The notes under the pieces: model-generated | Told to the model about the DNA's origin: nothing | The model's database searches: none | Seen by the model: only the letters and a program-made list of their open reading frames with translations | Source of the DNA: Helicobacter cetorum MIT 00-7128 | GTDB taxonomy: Bacteria; Campylobacterota; Campylobacteria; Campylobacterales; Helicobacteraceae | DNA: 64,000 nt | Assembly: GCF_000259255.1 (NCBI RefSeq) | Contig: NC_017737.1 | Coordinates: forward strand, 620,001 to 684,000 | Reading direction: 5' to 3' | In this document: piece by piece, positions 46,461 through 56,544 of the stretch | Layout of the letters: every line of letters begins with the position of its first letter | Position numbering within the stretch: position 1 is the stretch's first letter | Program-made: the position numbers and the translations under genes

Positions 46461-49400
46461 ATGGCTTATAATCCTTCTTTAGCTTGCTTTGTTGTAGCAC
46501 AAAAAGAAAAAGTGTTTAGCGCTAGGGTCATAGAAGTGCGAGAGCAAGGCATTGTTGCAGAACTGACTATACCTCATGATGACAAAAATAGCCCTCCCCA
46601 TCGTATTGATGTGTGGCTTGAAGAAGATGGCTTGATCTATCCTTTTTATGAAGACAGATGTCAGTATGAAATTGATAAACAAATCCATCTCAAAGTGCTT
46701 TTGCGTGATGATGAAAATGGATTTTTGATTGGTAAAGAAGTGAAAATCAATGAAGATAATGAAGATGAGGAAGAAACAGAATCTATGAATCAAACTTATA
46801 AATTGTATTGGAAAATGCCAGCTGACAAGTTTGAAATCCCAGCGAGTAAAGGAAGAAAGGCACAAATAAAAGAGCCAAAAAAAGATTTTGTTAAAAACCT
46901 TAGAAGTTGTTTGAAAAATTGTTCGCATGACTACTTTAAAAATTTACTCAAAGAAGATGATACAACTTTAATCCAAGAATTTTTAGATAAATTTTTCTTA
47001 AATGGGTTTAATGAACCTATCTTAGCGTGTTTGGCTAATGCGTCCATACAGCAACTAGATAATTACATGCATGTTTTAATCAGAATCCCTAACCACCCTG
47101 AGTTTTCTAATCTCTTGCCCAAGCAAAAAACTTTTGCGCTCATTGGGCATGTGCCTCTTAATAATAGATATTTGCCTATCTTAGAGCCAAAAAATATCTA
47201 TCTAACCCATAATAGTGCGTGTGCAGATTATGAAGTTTTTAAAGAAGTTATTTTTTCTAATCAAAATGTGGCTAACGACACTTTGCTTACTAAAGATTTT
47301 ATCAATGAATTGCCCCCCTTTGCTAGAGAAAGTGCCAAGCGCTTAAAAGATTGGGAAAATTTCATTGCTTTTAAAGAAAATTATACTAAGCAAATCACTT
47401 TTGGAGTGCGTTATATCGGAGCAAATTTAAGAGAGGATTTAGAAATCTTAGTGGTGTTGCCTAAAAAATATGTGGATAAATCCAAAAGGATATTTGCTAA
47501 CAAAACACTGAGTATTTTTACTCTCAATGCGTCTAATCACCCCTTGTATTTTGAAATCAAAAAAGAAAAAGAAGTGAGAAGTTTTAATTTGGGGGATTTT
47601 AAAAGCATTCAAGAGATACCAGAAAAGGATTTAACAGAAGATTTAATATGGATTTATAGGGATTTTGAAAAAAGCTATCAAAAAGAATTTGAAGAATGCC
47701 AAGAAAAATACATCATAGAAGAGCGTGGCTATGATAAAGACGCTGATAAAGAGACAATAGAAAAATATGTTTCAAAATCTTATGAGGGGAATGATTTTAA
47801 TACTCTAAAAGAAAAAGATAATTTGATTTTAGCCAAAATAAGAGTGGAGTTAGACGAAAACATTCCTTCAAAAACGCTTAAAAAATTCAAAAAAGATGAT
47901 AAGCAAGACAATAAAGAAAAATATAACGATAAAAATATTGAAGAGAATGAGGAAGAAGACACTCTAAGTGCCAAAAGTGGTTTTGTAGCCCTTTCTTTAC
48001 TAGGGGACATCGCTCTTAATAGACGCCATAAGATAGCTATTAGAGATTTAAAGCAAAATCAAAATTGCGCGAGTCCTTATCTAAGCACCTATTTATTTGA
48101 TATACAAAATGCTAACACGCCCAAAGAGATAGAAAAAATCAAAGAATGGCATAACCCCAATTTAAACGAGTCGCAAAAAATAGCTATAGAAAAATTGATG
48201 AACGCCCCTGATATCGCCTTTTTACAAGGGCCTCCGGGAACGGGCAAAACCACCGTGATTGCAGAAATTATTATGCAATGTGTGAAAGATAATAAGAGCG
48301 TTCTATTATCTAGTCAATCCCATGACGCTGTGGATAATGCCCTAGCTAGGATAGATAATGACCCTAGCATTAGACTCTTAAGATTAGCTAGAGATGAGAG
48401 CAAGATTGCTGAAGAGGCTAAACATTTAGTAGGGGATAAAGCTTTAACCCATTATTACAAGGCTTTAGACACGCATACGCACAAGCAATATATAGAGCCA
48501 AGCCAAAACTATGAAAAAGAGATTAAGTTTTTAGATGAATGGTTAAAAAAAGCACGCTTTTTGGAGCATGACAGGTCTGATTTTGCCACAGAGTTAGAGA
48601 CTCAAAAAGGGGAGCTCATAAATAAAGAAAATGAGTTAAGCAAGGCTAGTAAGGATTTAGAAAAAGAGCAAGAATTATATGATAAAGCATGTGAACAACA
48701 CCAAAAATTATTGTCTTTAGTATCGTTTTTAGAAAATAACTCTTCTTATTTGGATTGTTCTTGCGAGTTTCCTAGTTATGCACATTCTTTGGCTAAGTTA
48801 TTGTGCAATTTAAAAAAGTGCGTTTGTTTGAATTTGTCTTTTAGTTACGCAGAATTTTTAGCGCAAAAAGAGGCACAAATGTATGCGTTTAAAAGTGCGT
48901 ATGAAAAATACCATGCGCTTTTAAACTTTAAAGAACAAATGATTTTAGACAACAATCGTTTAAAATCTAGTTCTAATGCTTTAGATATGCGCACCAAATT
49001 AGAAATAGAAAATTTAGAAAAAGAAAATAAAATCTTAGAGCATAAAGAGGATATGAATGAAGAAGACTTTAAGAATTATAAAGCTAATAAAAAGAAAATA
49101 CAAGAGCTAAAAAATAAAAGCGGTGCTTTAAGTGATGCTAGATATAACATGTTTAGTGATAGCAAAAATTTTTTAGCTCCCATAGAAAATGAAAACGACA
49201 CTTTAAGAGTGCAAGAGCTTTTAAAAGAGCGTTTAAAAACTATCACAGCATTAGAAAAACAAATAGAACAAGAAATTTTAAAAGTTAAAGAGCAAATTAA
49301 GGGTGAAATAAAACCACAAGCACCTAATGAGTGCGTTAAAAATACACTTGAAAATGAATTAAGAGTTTTAAAAGAAGAGATAAAAGCTAGACAAGATAAA

Positions 49401-50786
49401 TTAGTTCATAAAAATAAAGAGAGACATGAGCATAAAGAAGAACTTAAAGAATTAGAATTTGATGTTTTAAAAGATTTTACAAGTCTTTTAAAAGAGTGTG
49501 AAAATTTTAAATTAGAATTAGAACAAAAATTATCAAATTTTAAAAAAGAAAATAGCGATTTTTCTAATCTTTTTAAAGAATGGCATAAGATATTAAATGA
49601 GCCTTTTAAAGCTCAAGTAGATTTTAAAGAATTAAAAGAGAGCTATATAGAGTCTTGTAATGTGATAGCCTTTAGTTGTAATGAAAATCTTAAAACTTTA
49701 AGGGATAATAATTTAGATAGTTTTGATGTAGCAATTATTGATGAGGTCTCTAAAGCAACACCTTTAGAATTATTAAATCCCTTAATGCTAGCTAGAAAGG
49801 CTATTTTAATAGGAGACCACCAACAACTCCCCCCGGTCTTTGAAAATAGTATTGATGCGTTAGAAGATAAAATAGAAGAAAGCATAGAAGAGCAGGAAGA
49901 AACCAAAGAAGCTGATGTAACAGCCCTAAGTAAAGAAAATTTTGAACGCTATAAAGATTTAGTGAGTGCGTCCTTATTTAAAGAATGGTTTGAAAATGCT
50001 CCTGAAAGTCTTAAGGCAAGTCTCACTACACAATATAGAATGCACCCAAGTATCATGCATTTTGTGAATTATTTTTATCATAATAAGCTTACTTGTGGCA
50101 ATCCTAAGAAAGATAGGTCGCATTTTATTGAATTAAGTTTTACAAGTGATACTGGTAATAAACGAGAGATTTTAAATAAAAATACGCATTTTTTATGGGT
50201 GGATACTTCTAAAGACACTCAAGACAAAGAATTTCAAGCCACTTATGAAAGCAAGTTAGAGGCAACACTCATCGCTAAAAGTTTGCTAGAAATAAACAAG
50301 CAAATCGCTGCTAAAAATTTAAAATTAGAAGTAGGGGTGGTATCTTTTTATGTCAATCAATGCAAGCTCATTAAAAAAGAGATTAGAAAACTCAATAATG
50401 GTTCTTTAAACTTTAAAGCCATTAGTGTGCATATCAATTCAGTCATTCGTTATCAAGGCAAGGAAAAAGACATCATCTTAATGAGTGTAGTGAGAAATGA
50501 AAAATTACACAAAAATAGCAAAGCCTATATCGCTCGTTATGAATTTATCAATGTGGCGATGTCTAGGGCAAAGAATCTCTTAATTGTCTTTGGAGCTAAG
50601 AGAAGTTTGGAAAATTTAGAAGTGAAATTACCTAAAGACAATTCTAAAGAGACTATAAAAAAGCAAGTTTATAAAAACATGTTTAAGGATTTAGAGTTAG
50701 AAAAACATTCACAAGCCAAAATGTGTGATGCTAAGAGATTTTCACAAATTTTTAATCATAATGGGGGTAAAAATAATGGGAAATGA
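46461..50786 (+). CDS. UPF1-like superfamily 1 helicase with coiled-coil insertion
   Basis: 1441 residues. The N-terminal 110 residues look like a small beta-barrel (VFSARVIEVREQGIVAELTI), followed by about 450 uncharacterised residues. The helicase core has Walker A QGPPGTGKTTVIAEI (about residue 591), SSQSHDAVDNALARID, Walker B IIDEVSKATPLELL (about 1092), GDHQQLPPV, QYRMHPSIM (about 1191) and VAMSRAKNLLIVFG (about 1363), all typical of the DNA2/NAM7/UPF1 group. Between motifs Ia and II lies a Lys/Glu-rich insertion of some 380 residues predicted to be coiled coil. ATG 46461 follows AAAGGGGG. The gene overlaps the next by 11 bases. It probably unwinds RNA or DNA together with the PIN protein; the substrate is unknown. 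Confidence 0.88.
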   Translation: MAYNPSLACFVVAQKEKVFSARVIEVREQGIVAELTIPHDDKNSPPHRIDVWLEEDGLIYPFYEDRCQYEIDKQIHLKVLLRDDENGFLIGKEVKINEDNEDEEETESMNQTYKLYWKMPADKFEIPASKGRKAQIKEPKKDFVKNLRSCLKNCSHDYFKNLLKEDDTTLIQEFLDKFFLNGFNEPILACLANASIQQLDNYMHVLIRIPNHPEFSNLLPKQKTFALIGHVPLNNRYLPILEPKNIYLTHNSACADYEVFKEVIFSNQNVANDTLLTKDFINELPPFARESAKRLKDWENFIAFKENYTKQITFGVRYIGANLREDLEILVVLPKKYVDKSKRIFANKTLSIFTLNASNHPLYFEIKKEKEVRSFNLGDFKSIQEIPEKDLTEDLIWIYRDFEKSYQKEFEECQEKYIIEERGYDKDADKETIEKYVSKSYEGNDFNTLKEKDNLILAKIRVELDENIPSKTLKKFKKDDKQDNKEKYNDKNIEENEEEDTLSAKSGFVALSLLGDIALNRRHKIAIRDLKQNQNCASPYLSTYLFDIQNANTPKEIEKIKEWHNPNLNESQKIAIEKLMNAPDIAFLQGPPGTGKTTVIAEIIMQCVKDNKSVLLSSQSHDAVDNALARIDNDPSIRLLRLARDESKIAEEAKHLVGDKALTHYYKALDTHTHKQYIEPSQNYEKEIKFLDEWLKKARFLEHDRSDFATELETQKGELINKENELSKASKDLEKEQELYDKACEQHQKLLSLVSFLENNSSYLDCSCEFPSYAHSLAKLLCNLKKCVCLNLSFSYAEFLAQKEAQMYAFKSAYEKYHALLNFKEQMILDNNRLKSSSNALDMRTKLEIENLEKENKILEHKEDMNEEDFKNYKANKKKIQELKNKSGALSDARYNMFSDSKNFLAPIENENDTLRVQELLKERLKTITALEKQIEQEILKVKEQIKGEIKPQAPNECVKNTLENELRVLKEEIKARQDKLVHKNKERHEHKEELKELEFDVLKDFTSLLKECENFKLELEQKLSNFKKENSDFSNLFKEWHKILNEPFKAQVDFKELKESYIESCNVIAFSCNENLKTLRDNNLDSFDVAIIDEVSKATPLELLNPLMLARKAILIGDHQQLPPVFENSIDALEDKIEESIEEQEETKEADVTALSKENFERYKDLVSASLFKEWFENAPESLKASLTTQYRMHPSIMHFVNYFYHNKLTCGNPKKDRSHFIELSFTSDTGNKREILNKNTHFLWVDTSKDTQDKEFQATYESKLEATLIAKSLLEINKQIAAKNLKLEVGVVSFYVNQCKLIKKEIRKLNNGSLNFKAISVHINSVIRYQGKEKDIILMSVVRNEKLHKNSKAYIARYEFINVAMSRAKNLLIVFGAKRSLENLEVKLPKDNSKETIKKQVYKNMFKDLELEKHSQAKMCDAKRFSQIFNHNGGKNNGK

Positions 50787-52956
50787 ACAACAAAATAAAA
50801 CTTTTTTAAGCAATGTCTTTGGGTTATACCCCATTTATGAATTAAGCATTGATTTAACTTATTCTATTAGGCGAGAGGCAAACGCTTTTGAATTGTTGCT
50901 TTTAGCGTTGGCTAATGACAATAAACTTACTCACTATTCCTTAAAAGCAATCGCTAATAAACTAAAAATTGAAATAGGATTTTTAAAAATTGCCTTAGAT
51001 AATTTGATAGAAAATGGTGTGATTGATGGGGCTAATATAGAAGAAGAGATAGAAAATTTAGAGCATTTAAAAGTGAAAGATTTAAGTTTGACTTCAAAAG
51101 GTAAAGAATCAGATTTTAAAGAAAAATCGCTTAATACTAAAGCACAAGACAAAGAGTTTAAAGGAATGGTTTTTGACACCTTAAAAAGAGAATTTGTCAA
51201 AAAGAAACCAGAAATTAACAAAGACTTAGAAAACGCTGTCTCAAAAGAAAAGAAAACTCAAATTCAAGAATTATTTGCTAATGAGTTTAACGAGCAAGAC
51301 TTGCACAATTTTTTTGAAAAGGGCATGAAAAAAAAGAAAAATGATGAAGAGTGGTATGAGCCTAATTTAACGGCTTTAACTGATGTTGGACATAAAATTA
51401 CAAAGACCTTTTATCAAAATGTGCCTATGGATTTATCTATGGATAACAACCTTAGTTTAAATTTAGAAGTGAAAAACAATGAAGAATTTAAAATTTGGCT
51501 AGAAAAGACTAATAAAGAAAGACTTTTTGAATGCTTTATACAAGATTGCTTATTACCTACAAGTTCTATGCTAGAAGAAAATGAGAATATAGAATATAAA
51601 GATTTAGACAAAGAAAATTTACTAGGCATTTGTCTCACTACGCAAGATTTACCTAAAAATTTGTTTAAAGAACAAGATTTAATTTTAAGCATTAAATTTA
51701 ATGAAAATATCAAAGTGAGTCCTAAAGCCTTAGTGCTAGATTTTAGCTCTAATATTAAAGAGCCTAAATTAGATGTCAAAAACAAAACTTTAAAACTTAG
51801 TAGTGAAGATAAAAGAAAAACACAAGCCTTATATTTTACCCAAAATAAAGACAAGCAAGAGGCATTTGCAAGTTTGATTGAATATGCTTATTGTTATTAC
51901 AATAATCAAAAAAGAAAAGCAACATTTAAGGTGTTTAAAAAGTTTAATAAAGATTTGCACTACACTTTAGATGCTTTATTCAAAGGTATAACTTTCAATA
52001 CAGATATGTTAAGTTTTTTATTTGGATTTTATAAAGAAGAAGAGTGGTTAGAAAAAGTAAGCTTAATGAAATTAGAAGAGGCTGAAAAATTAGCTAGTAA
52101 TATCAAAGAGCTTTTTAAAAAAGAAATCTCACACAAAAACATGCTCAATAAACTCCCTAGTATAGAGAATTTAGAAGATTTAAAAGCCATTAAAGAAATT
52201 TTTCCAAAAATTTCTTTAGCATTGCAAGATTTGCCACAAAATACGCAACAAAAAATCTTTGAAGATTTGTTTTTTAGTAAAAATGAGTGCTTGGATTTAG
52301 ACACAGAGTTAAGCGAGCTTATTTCAGCTTTTAATAAAATTAAAAACATTCAAACCCAAAAAATACTCTTTAAAGATGTGAGCAAAGAGAGCTTGAATAA
52401 GGTTGAAAGTTTTATTAAGAGCTATGAGAAATATGTAAGAGAACACCCACACTTAGCAAGTCCTAAACTCATAGAAAAAAAGAATGCCTTATTAAACTTT
52501 AAGCTTGAAGTAGAAAGGCTTTTTGCCAAAAATGAAGAAAGAAAGATTGCTATTTTAGATACAAGCTTTTTAATGGGAGCAGACGAAAAAAGGGTGCAAA
52601 AACTTTGCAGTGAATATGAAGTGATATTGCCTTATGTAGTTATTAATGAATTAGATGGCTTGAAAGAAAATAAAGATAAAGAAACTATGGCTAGAAGTGC
52701 TATTGAAATCATTCATAAGCTTAGACTTACAGAAAGAGCACAAGAAGTGAGAGATGAGATATTAGCTTTATTAGACAAGCCTAATAATGATGACAAAATC
52801 TTATGCACCGCTCTTTATTATAAGCTTAATAGCGTAACGCTTTTTACAAGCGATAAGAATTTGAAAAATAAAGCCAGTAGTTTTAACTTGCACACAATGT
52901 ATCAAGAACCAAAATCTAGTAAGAAAAATAAATTTAATCAAGGAGATAAGCAATGA
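50776..52956 (+). CDS. PIN-domain nuclease protein of the helicase operon
   Basis: 726 residues from ATG 50776 (ATG 50761 is an alternative), inside the helicase's last codons. Residues 1-580 are Lys/Glu/Leu-rich with no family I recognise; an early segment (LTHYSLKAIANKLKIEIGFL) looks like a winged-helix. The last 140 residues form a PIN domain with the full acidic set: ILDTSFLMG (Asp), VVINELDGLK (Glu), NNDDKILCTALYY (Asp) and LFTSDKNLKNKA (Asp). PIN domains of this VapC/PhoH-linked group are metal-dependent ribonucleases. Its TGA overlaps the next ATG (ATGA), so expression is coupled. Pairing of a UPF1-like helicase and a PIN nuclease resembles eukaryotic mRNA decay, by analogy only. Confidence 0.85.
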   Translation: MGNEQQNKTFLSNVFGLYPIYELSIDLTYSIRREANAFELLLLALANDNKLTHYSLKAIANKLKIEIGFLKIALDNLIENGVIDGANIEEEIENLEHLKVKDLSLTSKGKESDFKEKSLNTKAQDKEFKGMVFDTLKREFVKKKPEINKDLENAVSKEKKTQIQELFANEFNEQDLHNFFEKGMKKKKNDEEWYEPNLTALTDVGHKITKTFYQNVPMDLSMDNNLSLNLEVKNNEEFKIWLEKTNKERLFECFIQDCLLPTSSMLEENENIEYKDLDKENLLGICLTTQDLPKNLFKEQDLILSIKFNENIKVSPKALVLDFSSNIKEPKLDVKNKTLKLSSEDKRKTQALYFTQNKDKQEAFASLIEYAYCYYNNQKRKATFKVFKKFNKDLHYTLDALFKGITFNTDMLSFLFGFYKEEEWLEKVSLMKLEEAEKLASNIKELFKKEISHKNMLNKLPSIENLEDLKAIKEIFPKISLALQDLPQNTQQKIFEDLFFSKNECLDLDTELSELISAFNKIKNIQTQKILFKDVSKESLNKVESFIKSYEKYVREHPHLASPKLIEKKNALLNFKLEVERLFAKNEERKIAILDTSFLMGADEKRVQKLCSEYEVILPYVVINELDGLKENKDKETMARSAIEIIHKLRLTERAQEVRDEILALLDKPNNDDKILCTALYYKLNSVTLFTSDKNLKNKASSFNLHTMYQEPKSSKKNKFNQGDKQ

Positions 52957-54673
52957 GTCATAATGTAATCGCAGAATTTAGGCACAAGAATGCTGAACAG
53001 ATTAAAAATCTAGCCATTTGTGAGCATGAGTTGCAAAAGTTGGAAAATCTTAAACACTTTGCCTAAATGAATTTGAAAGTATTTTTCAAAAAGTAAAGGC
53101 GTTTAAGGAAAAATTAGAAAACAAGCAAAAAAAATTGCAAAATACGCACACTATTTACGATGATTATAGTGAGGCTCGTGATTTAGCAAATGAAAACAAG
53201 CAAGAAGACTTAGAGTTGCAAAACTTGAGACAAGAGATAGAAAATCTAAAAATCATATGTGCTAAGAAGGAGTTAGAGCATGAAGTTTTAGAACAAGAAA
53301 ATTCTTTAAACGCTTTAGAAAAAGAGGCTAAAAAATACGCCTTAAAAGAATATGAAGAGCTTTTAACATTGCTTAGAGATTTTAAAAATGCGCTTACTAG
53401 TGCTACAAATACCTATTTACTTAATAATGCTAGAAATCTTAAAGAGCGTTTTAGCTATCAGCTTAATAATTTGCCTAGTCTTTGCCAAGAAAGAAAAGAG
53501 CAAGAATTAGAAAGACAAAAGCAAATCAAGAAAAGTATAGAACAAGATTTAAAACGCTACAAACAAGAGTTGGATAAATTAGAGTCCTTAAAAGACTATG
53601 CTTTAAAAGATTATGAGCAAGTAAAACTTGATGTATTAACATTACAAGATTTGTTAAAAAATAATATTGAAAAAGCCCATAGCTTTAATTTGCAAGTGCA
53701 ATCCAATATAGAGTTTTTACCCAAAATTTGTCAAAGAAATTTTGAAGAACACCAAAGATTAGAGCAAGAAAGACAAAAAGCCCATCAAAAAGCTTTGGTA
53801 GATACTTGGCAAAGAGAAACAAGCACTTGGGATAGTGCCATTAAAGATTTAGCGCATGATGACTTATTGGCCTTAAGAGAAAAGGTATTTGTAGAAAACA
53901 GCTCTTTTGAAGTGCCAACATTAGAAAAAGAAATTTTAGTTATCAAAGAGAAATACACGCAACAATTAGAAAAGCAAAGACTCCACAAGCTAGATTTGGA
54001 AAACACATGGGCAAAAGAAACGAGTCATTTAGGGGAATTAAAAAATTTAGTATATAAAGAATTAATAGCCTTGAAAGCGCAAATTTTTAAAGAGCCTAAT
54101 AGTGTTTCTAGGCAAGATATTATCAAGCAGATTGCTAATATCAAAGAAAAATACGAGCGACAATTAGAATTAGAAGAAGAGCAAGCAAGACAAAAAGAAG
54201 AGCAAGCCTTAAAACAAGAATTAACAAATAAGCTTAAAAACAAACCTGGTGATAGCGAAAATCTAAGTTTAAAAGACTTAGAAGAATTGATTGAAAAAGA
54301 AGAACAAGAAGAGCAAGAGAGGGTCGCTAAAGAGGCAGTGAGAAAAGAAATGGTAAAAGCCATTATGGAGTCTTTAAATAATGCAGGCTTTGATGTGCAA
54401 AAGCCTACATTAAATAAAGAGGGCGAAGTAATCATTCGCTCTAATAGAACTAATGGTAATAGAGCGGATTTTAAAATCAATCTAAGTGGGGAAGTGAATT
54501 ATCATTTTGATGGCTATAAGGGTAAGGCGTGTAAGAATGATATTGATAAGGTCTTGCCAAGATTAAATGAAGTCTATGGGATTAATCTCTCTAATGAAAG
54601 AGTGCTATGGGAAAACCCTGATGATGAATTTGCAGATGCCAAGCCAATTGCGCCTTTAAGTCAGTCTAAATAA
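52953..54673 (+). CDS. Coiled-coil protein with DUF2997-like C-terminus, apparent frameshift
   Basis: ATG 52953 has AAGGAG upstream and overlaps the PIN gene stop. Its frame ends after 37 codons at 53064-53066. From 53054 on, another frame is open to 54673 and its translation continues the same Glu/Lys/Leu-rich coiled-coil style (CLNEFESIFQKVKAFKEKLE) well before the first usable start in that frame (TTG 53135). One extra A in the AAA at 53051-53053 would fuse them into about 573 residues. Residues up to about 465 are coiled coil; the end contains RADFKINLSGEVNYHFDGYK and GKACKNDIDKVLPRL, similar to DUF2997. A real frameshift, sequencing error or slippage site are all possible. Confidence 0.78.
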
Positions 54674-54692
54674 TCTATAAGAAAGGATAATT

Positions 54693-56525
54693 ATGGGAAT
54701 TTGGTTAGAAAATTTTGAGAGAGAATGCATGCTTAAAAGAGCGCTTATCTTAAGCGGGAACACGATAGATTTGGTGTTTTCTAAAAAAGATGAGCTTTTG
54801 CCTTTTAAAGAAGTGATGGTTTCAAGCTTAAAAAATCAAGGCTTTGAACATGTGATAAGCTACTCGCTTTTAAATGGTGTAGAAGGCATTAGTGCTAGCG
54901 AGTGGAGTAAGTTACAAAACATAGAAGTAGAGGCTAAAAAAATAGAAGAGGGCGAGAGCGATTATGATATAGGCGAAAGCCCTAATGAGCCAAACAAGCA
55001 AGAATCAAATAACAGCACCATAAAAATTGATATGCAAAATTTTTTACAAGTGGCTCAACGAGTGTTTGCTAATTCTACTAAAAGCATTGTTTTTGTGATA
55101 GATTTTGCTAATTATTTGTTTGGGCAAATCAATTCTTTGAGCGAAAAAGAAAGAGCCTATTTGCAACAGATTGCAAGCTCTTTAAGAGACGCTAAAAAGT
55201 CTAATGATTTGATGAGTCCTAAGCCTAGACCCTTAATCATTTTTATGAATCACAATGACACCACTTTACCCCCAAGCTTGTATTTAAACAACCCTAATTT
55301 TAAAGAAATTTCTATCCCTTTGCCTAATTTAGAGGAGCGAGAAAAAGCGATTTTAAAAAACGCTTATACCTTTAAGATTAAAGGCGATTTAAGAGCAAAT
55401 AGCATTGATTTTAACGAATTAGTGGTAGGCACGGATTCTTTAAGTTTGTTAGATATTGAGAATTTAGCAAGGCTTAGTAGAATGCAAGATAAAGAATTAA
55501 GCATTAAAGAGCTTTTGTCTTTATATAGGTTTGGCACTAAAGATTCGCCTTGGGAAAAACTCAATTATGAGCGTTTAAAAACCACTAAAGAGACTTTAAA
55601 AAAGCGTGTTAAAGGGCAAGATAAAGCTATACAAGCGATTGATAAAATTTTACTTAGAGCTTATACAGGTCTTTCAGGCTTGCAACATTCAAGCCAAGCC
55701 AAATCCCCTAAAGGAGCGTTATTTTTTGTAGGCCCTACAGGAGTGGGTAAAACAGAACTTGCTAAATCATTAGCAGAATTTTTATTTGGCGAAGAAGATG
55801 CGTGCATTAGATTTGATATGAGTGAATTTAACCATGAGCATGCTGACCAAAGATTAGTGGGAGCACCCCCTGGTTATGTAGGATTTGAACAAGGCGGACA
55901 ACTCACTAATGCAGTTAAACAAAAGCCTTTTTGCTTGTTACTCTTTGATGAGACAGAAAAGGCTCACCCTAGAATTTTAGACAAATTCTTACAGATTTTA
56001 GAAGATGGAAGACTCACTGATGGTAAAGGCGAAACCATTCTTTTTAGCGATACTTTTATAGTATTCACTTCAAATATTGGAGCAGCTGACATTGACCCTA
56101 ATAGCACAGATACTGAAAGTGAGTTTGTAGAGGCGGTTAAAAGGCATTTTAAGGACGAATTAAAACGCCCAGAGATTTTAGGGCGTATTGGAGAGGCTAA
56201 TATTTTAGCGTTTGATTTTATGAAAGATAATGCGATTTTAAAAGAGATTGCTAAAGCTAAGTTAAACCCACTCATTAAGTGCTTGAAAGATAAATGGGGC
56301 ATAGAGGGGTTGAGATTTGAAGATGAAGATAAAGCCCTTGAAATTTTATGCGAAAAAGTCAATAAAGCGCATGGGGGTAGGGGACTATTGAATGTTTTAA
56401 CTAAAGAGATTTTTGACCCCTTGGCAGAATTTTTATTTGAGCATTCAGCCAATAAGGACAATTTGAAGTATAAGAGTATTCAAGTAAAGCTTGTAGGGAA
56501 ATTTTTTGATTTTGAGTTAGTTTAA
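54693..56525 (+). CDS. ClpA/B-type AAA+ ATPase with degenerate N-terminal NTPase half
   Basis: 610 residues. The C-terminal half is a ClpA/B D2-type AAA+ module: Walker A GPTGVGKTELAKSLA (347-361), FDMSEFNHEHADQRLVGAPP, Walker B LLLFDETEKAHP near 415-426, sensor 1 FIVFTSNIG and the arginine-finger region KRPEILGRI. The N-terminal half has a Walker B-like FVIDFANYLFG and PLIIFMNHNDTTLPPSLYL but no Walker A, resembling the inactive first half of Ycf46-type ATPases. There is no Clp N-domain and no ClpP loop that I can see. It starts 19 bases after the coiled-coil gene, with AAAGGAT upstream. Likely a remodelling motor for the operon's complex. Confidence 0.85.
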   Translation: MGIWLENFERECMLKRALILSGNTIDLVFSKKDELLPFKEVMVSSLKNQGFEHVISYSLLNGVEGISASEWSKLQNIEVEAKKIEEGESDYDIGESPNEPNKQESNNSTIKIDMQNFLQVAQRVFANSTKSIVFVIDFANYLFGQINSLSEKERAYLQQIASSLRDAKKSNDLMSPKPRPLIIFMNHNDTTLPPSLYLNNPNFKEISIPLPNLEEREKAILKNAYTFKIKGDLRANSIDFNELVVGTDSLSLLDIENLARLSRMQDKELSIKELLSLYRFGTKDSPWEKLNYERLKTTKETLKKRVKGQDKAIQAIDKILLRAYTGLSGLQHSSQAKSPKGALFFVGPTGVGKTELAKSLAEFLFGEEDACIRFDMSEFNHEHADQRLVGAPPGYVGFEQGGQLTNAVKQKPFCLLLFDETEKAHPRILDKFLQILEDGRLTDGKGETILFSDTFIVFTSNIGAADIDPNSTDTESEFVEAVKRHFKDELKRPEILGRIGEANILAFDFMKDNAILKEIAKAKLNPLIKCLKDKWGIEGLRFEDEDKALEILCEKVNKAHGGRGLLNVLTKEIFDPLAEFLFEHSANKDNLKYKSIQVKLVGKFFDFELV

Positions 56526-56544
56526 GTTATAGGGTTGTGCACAA

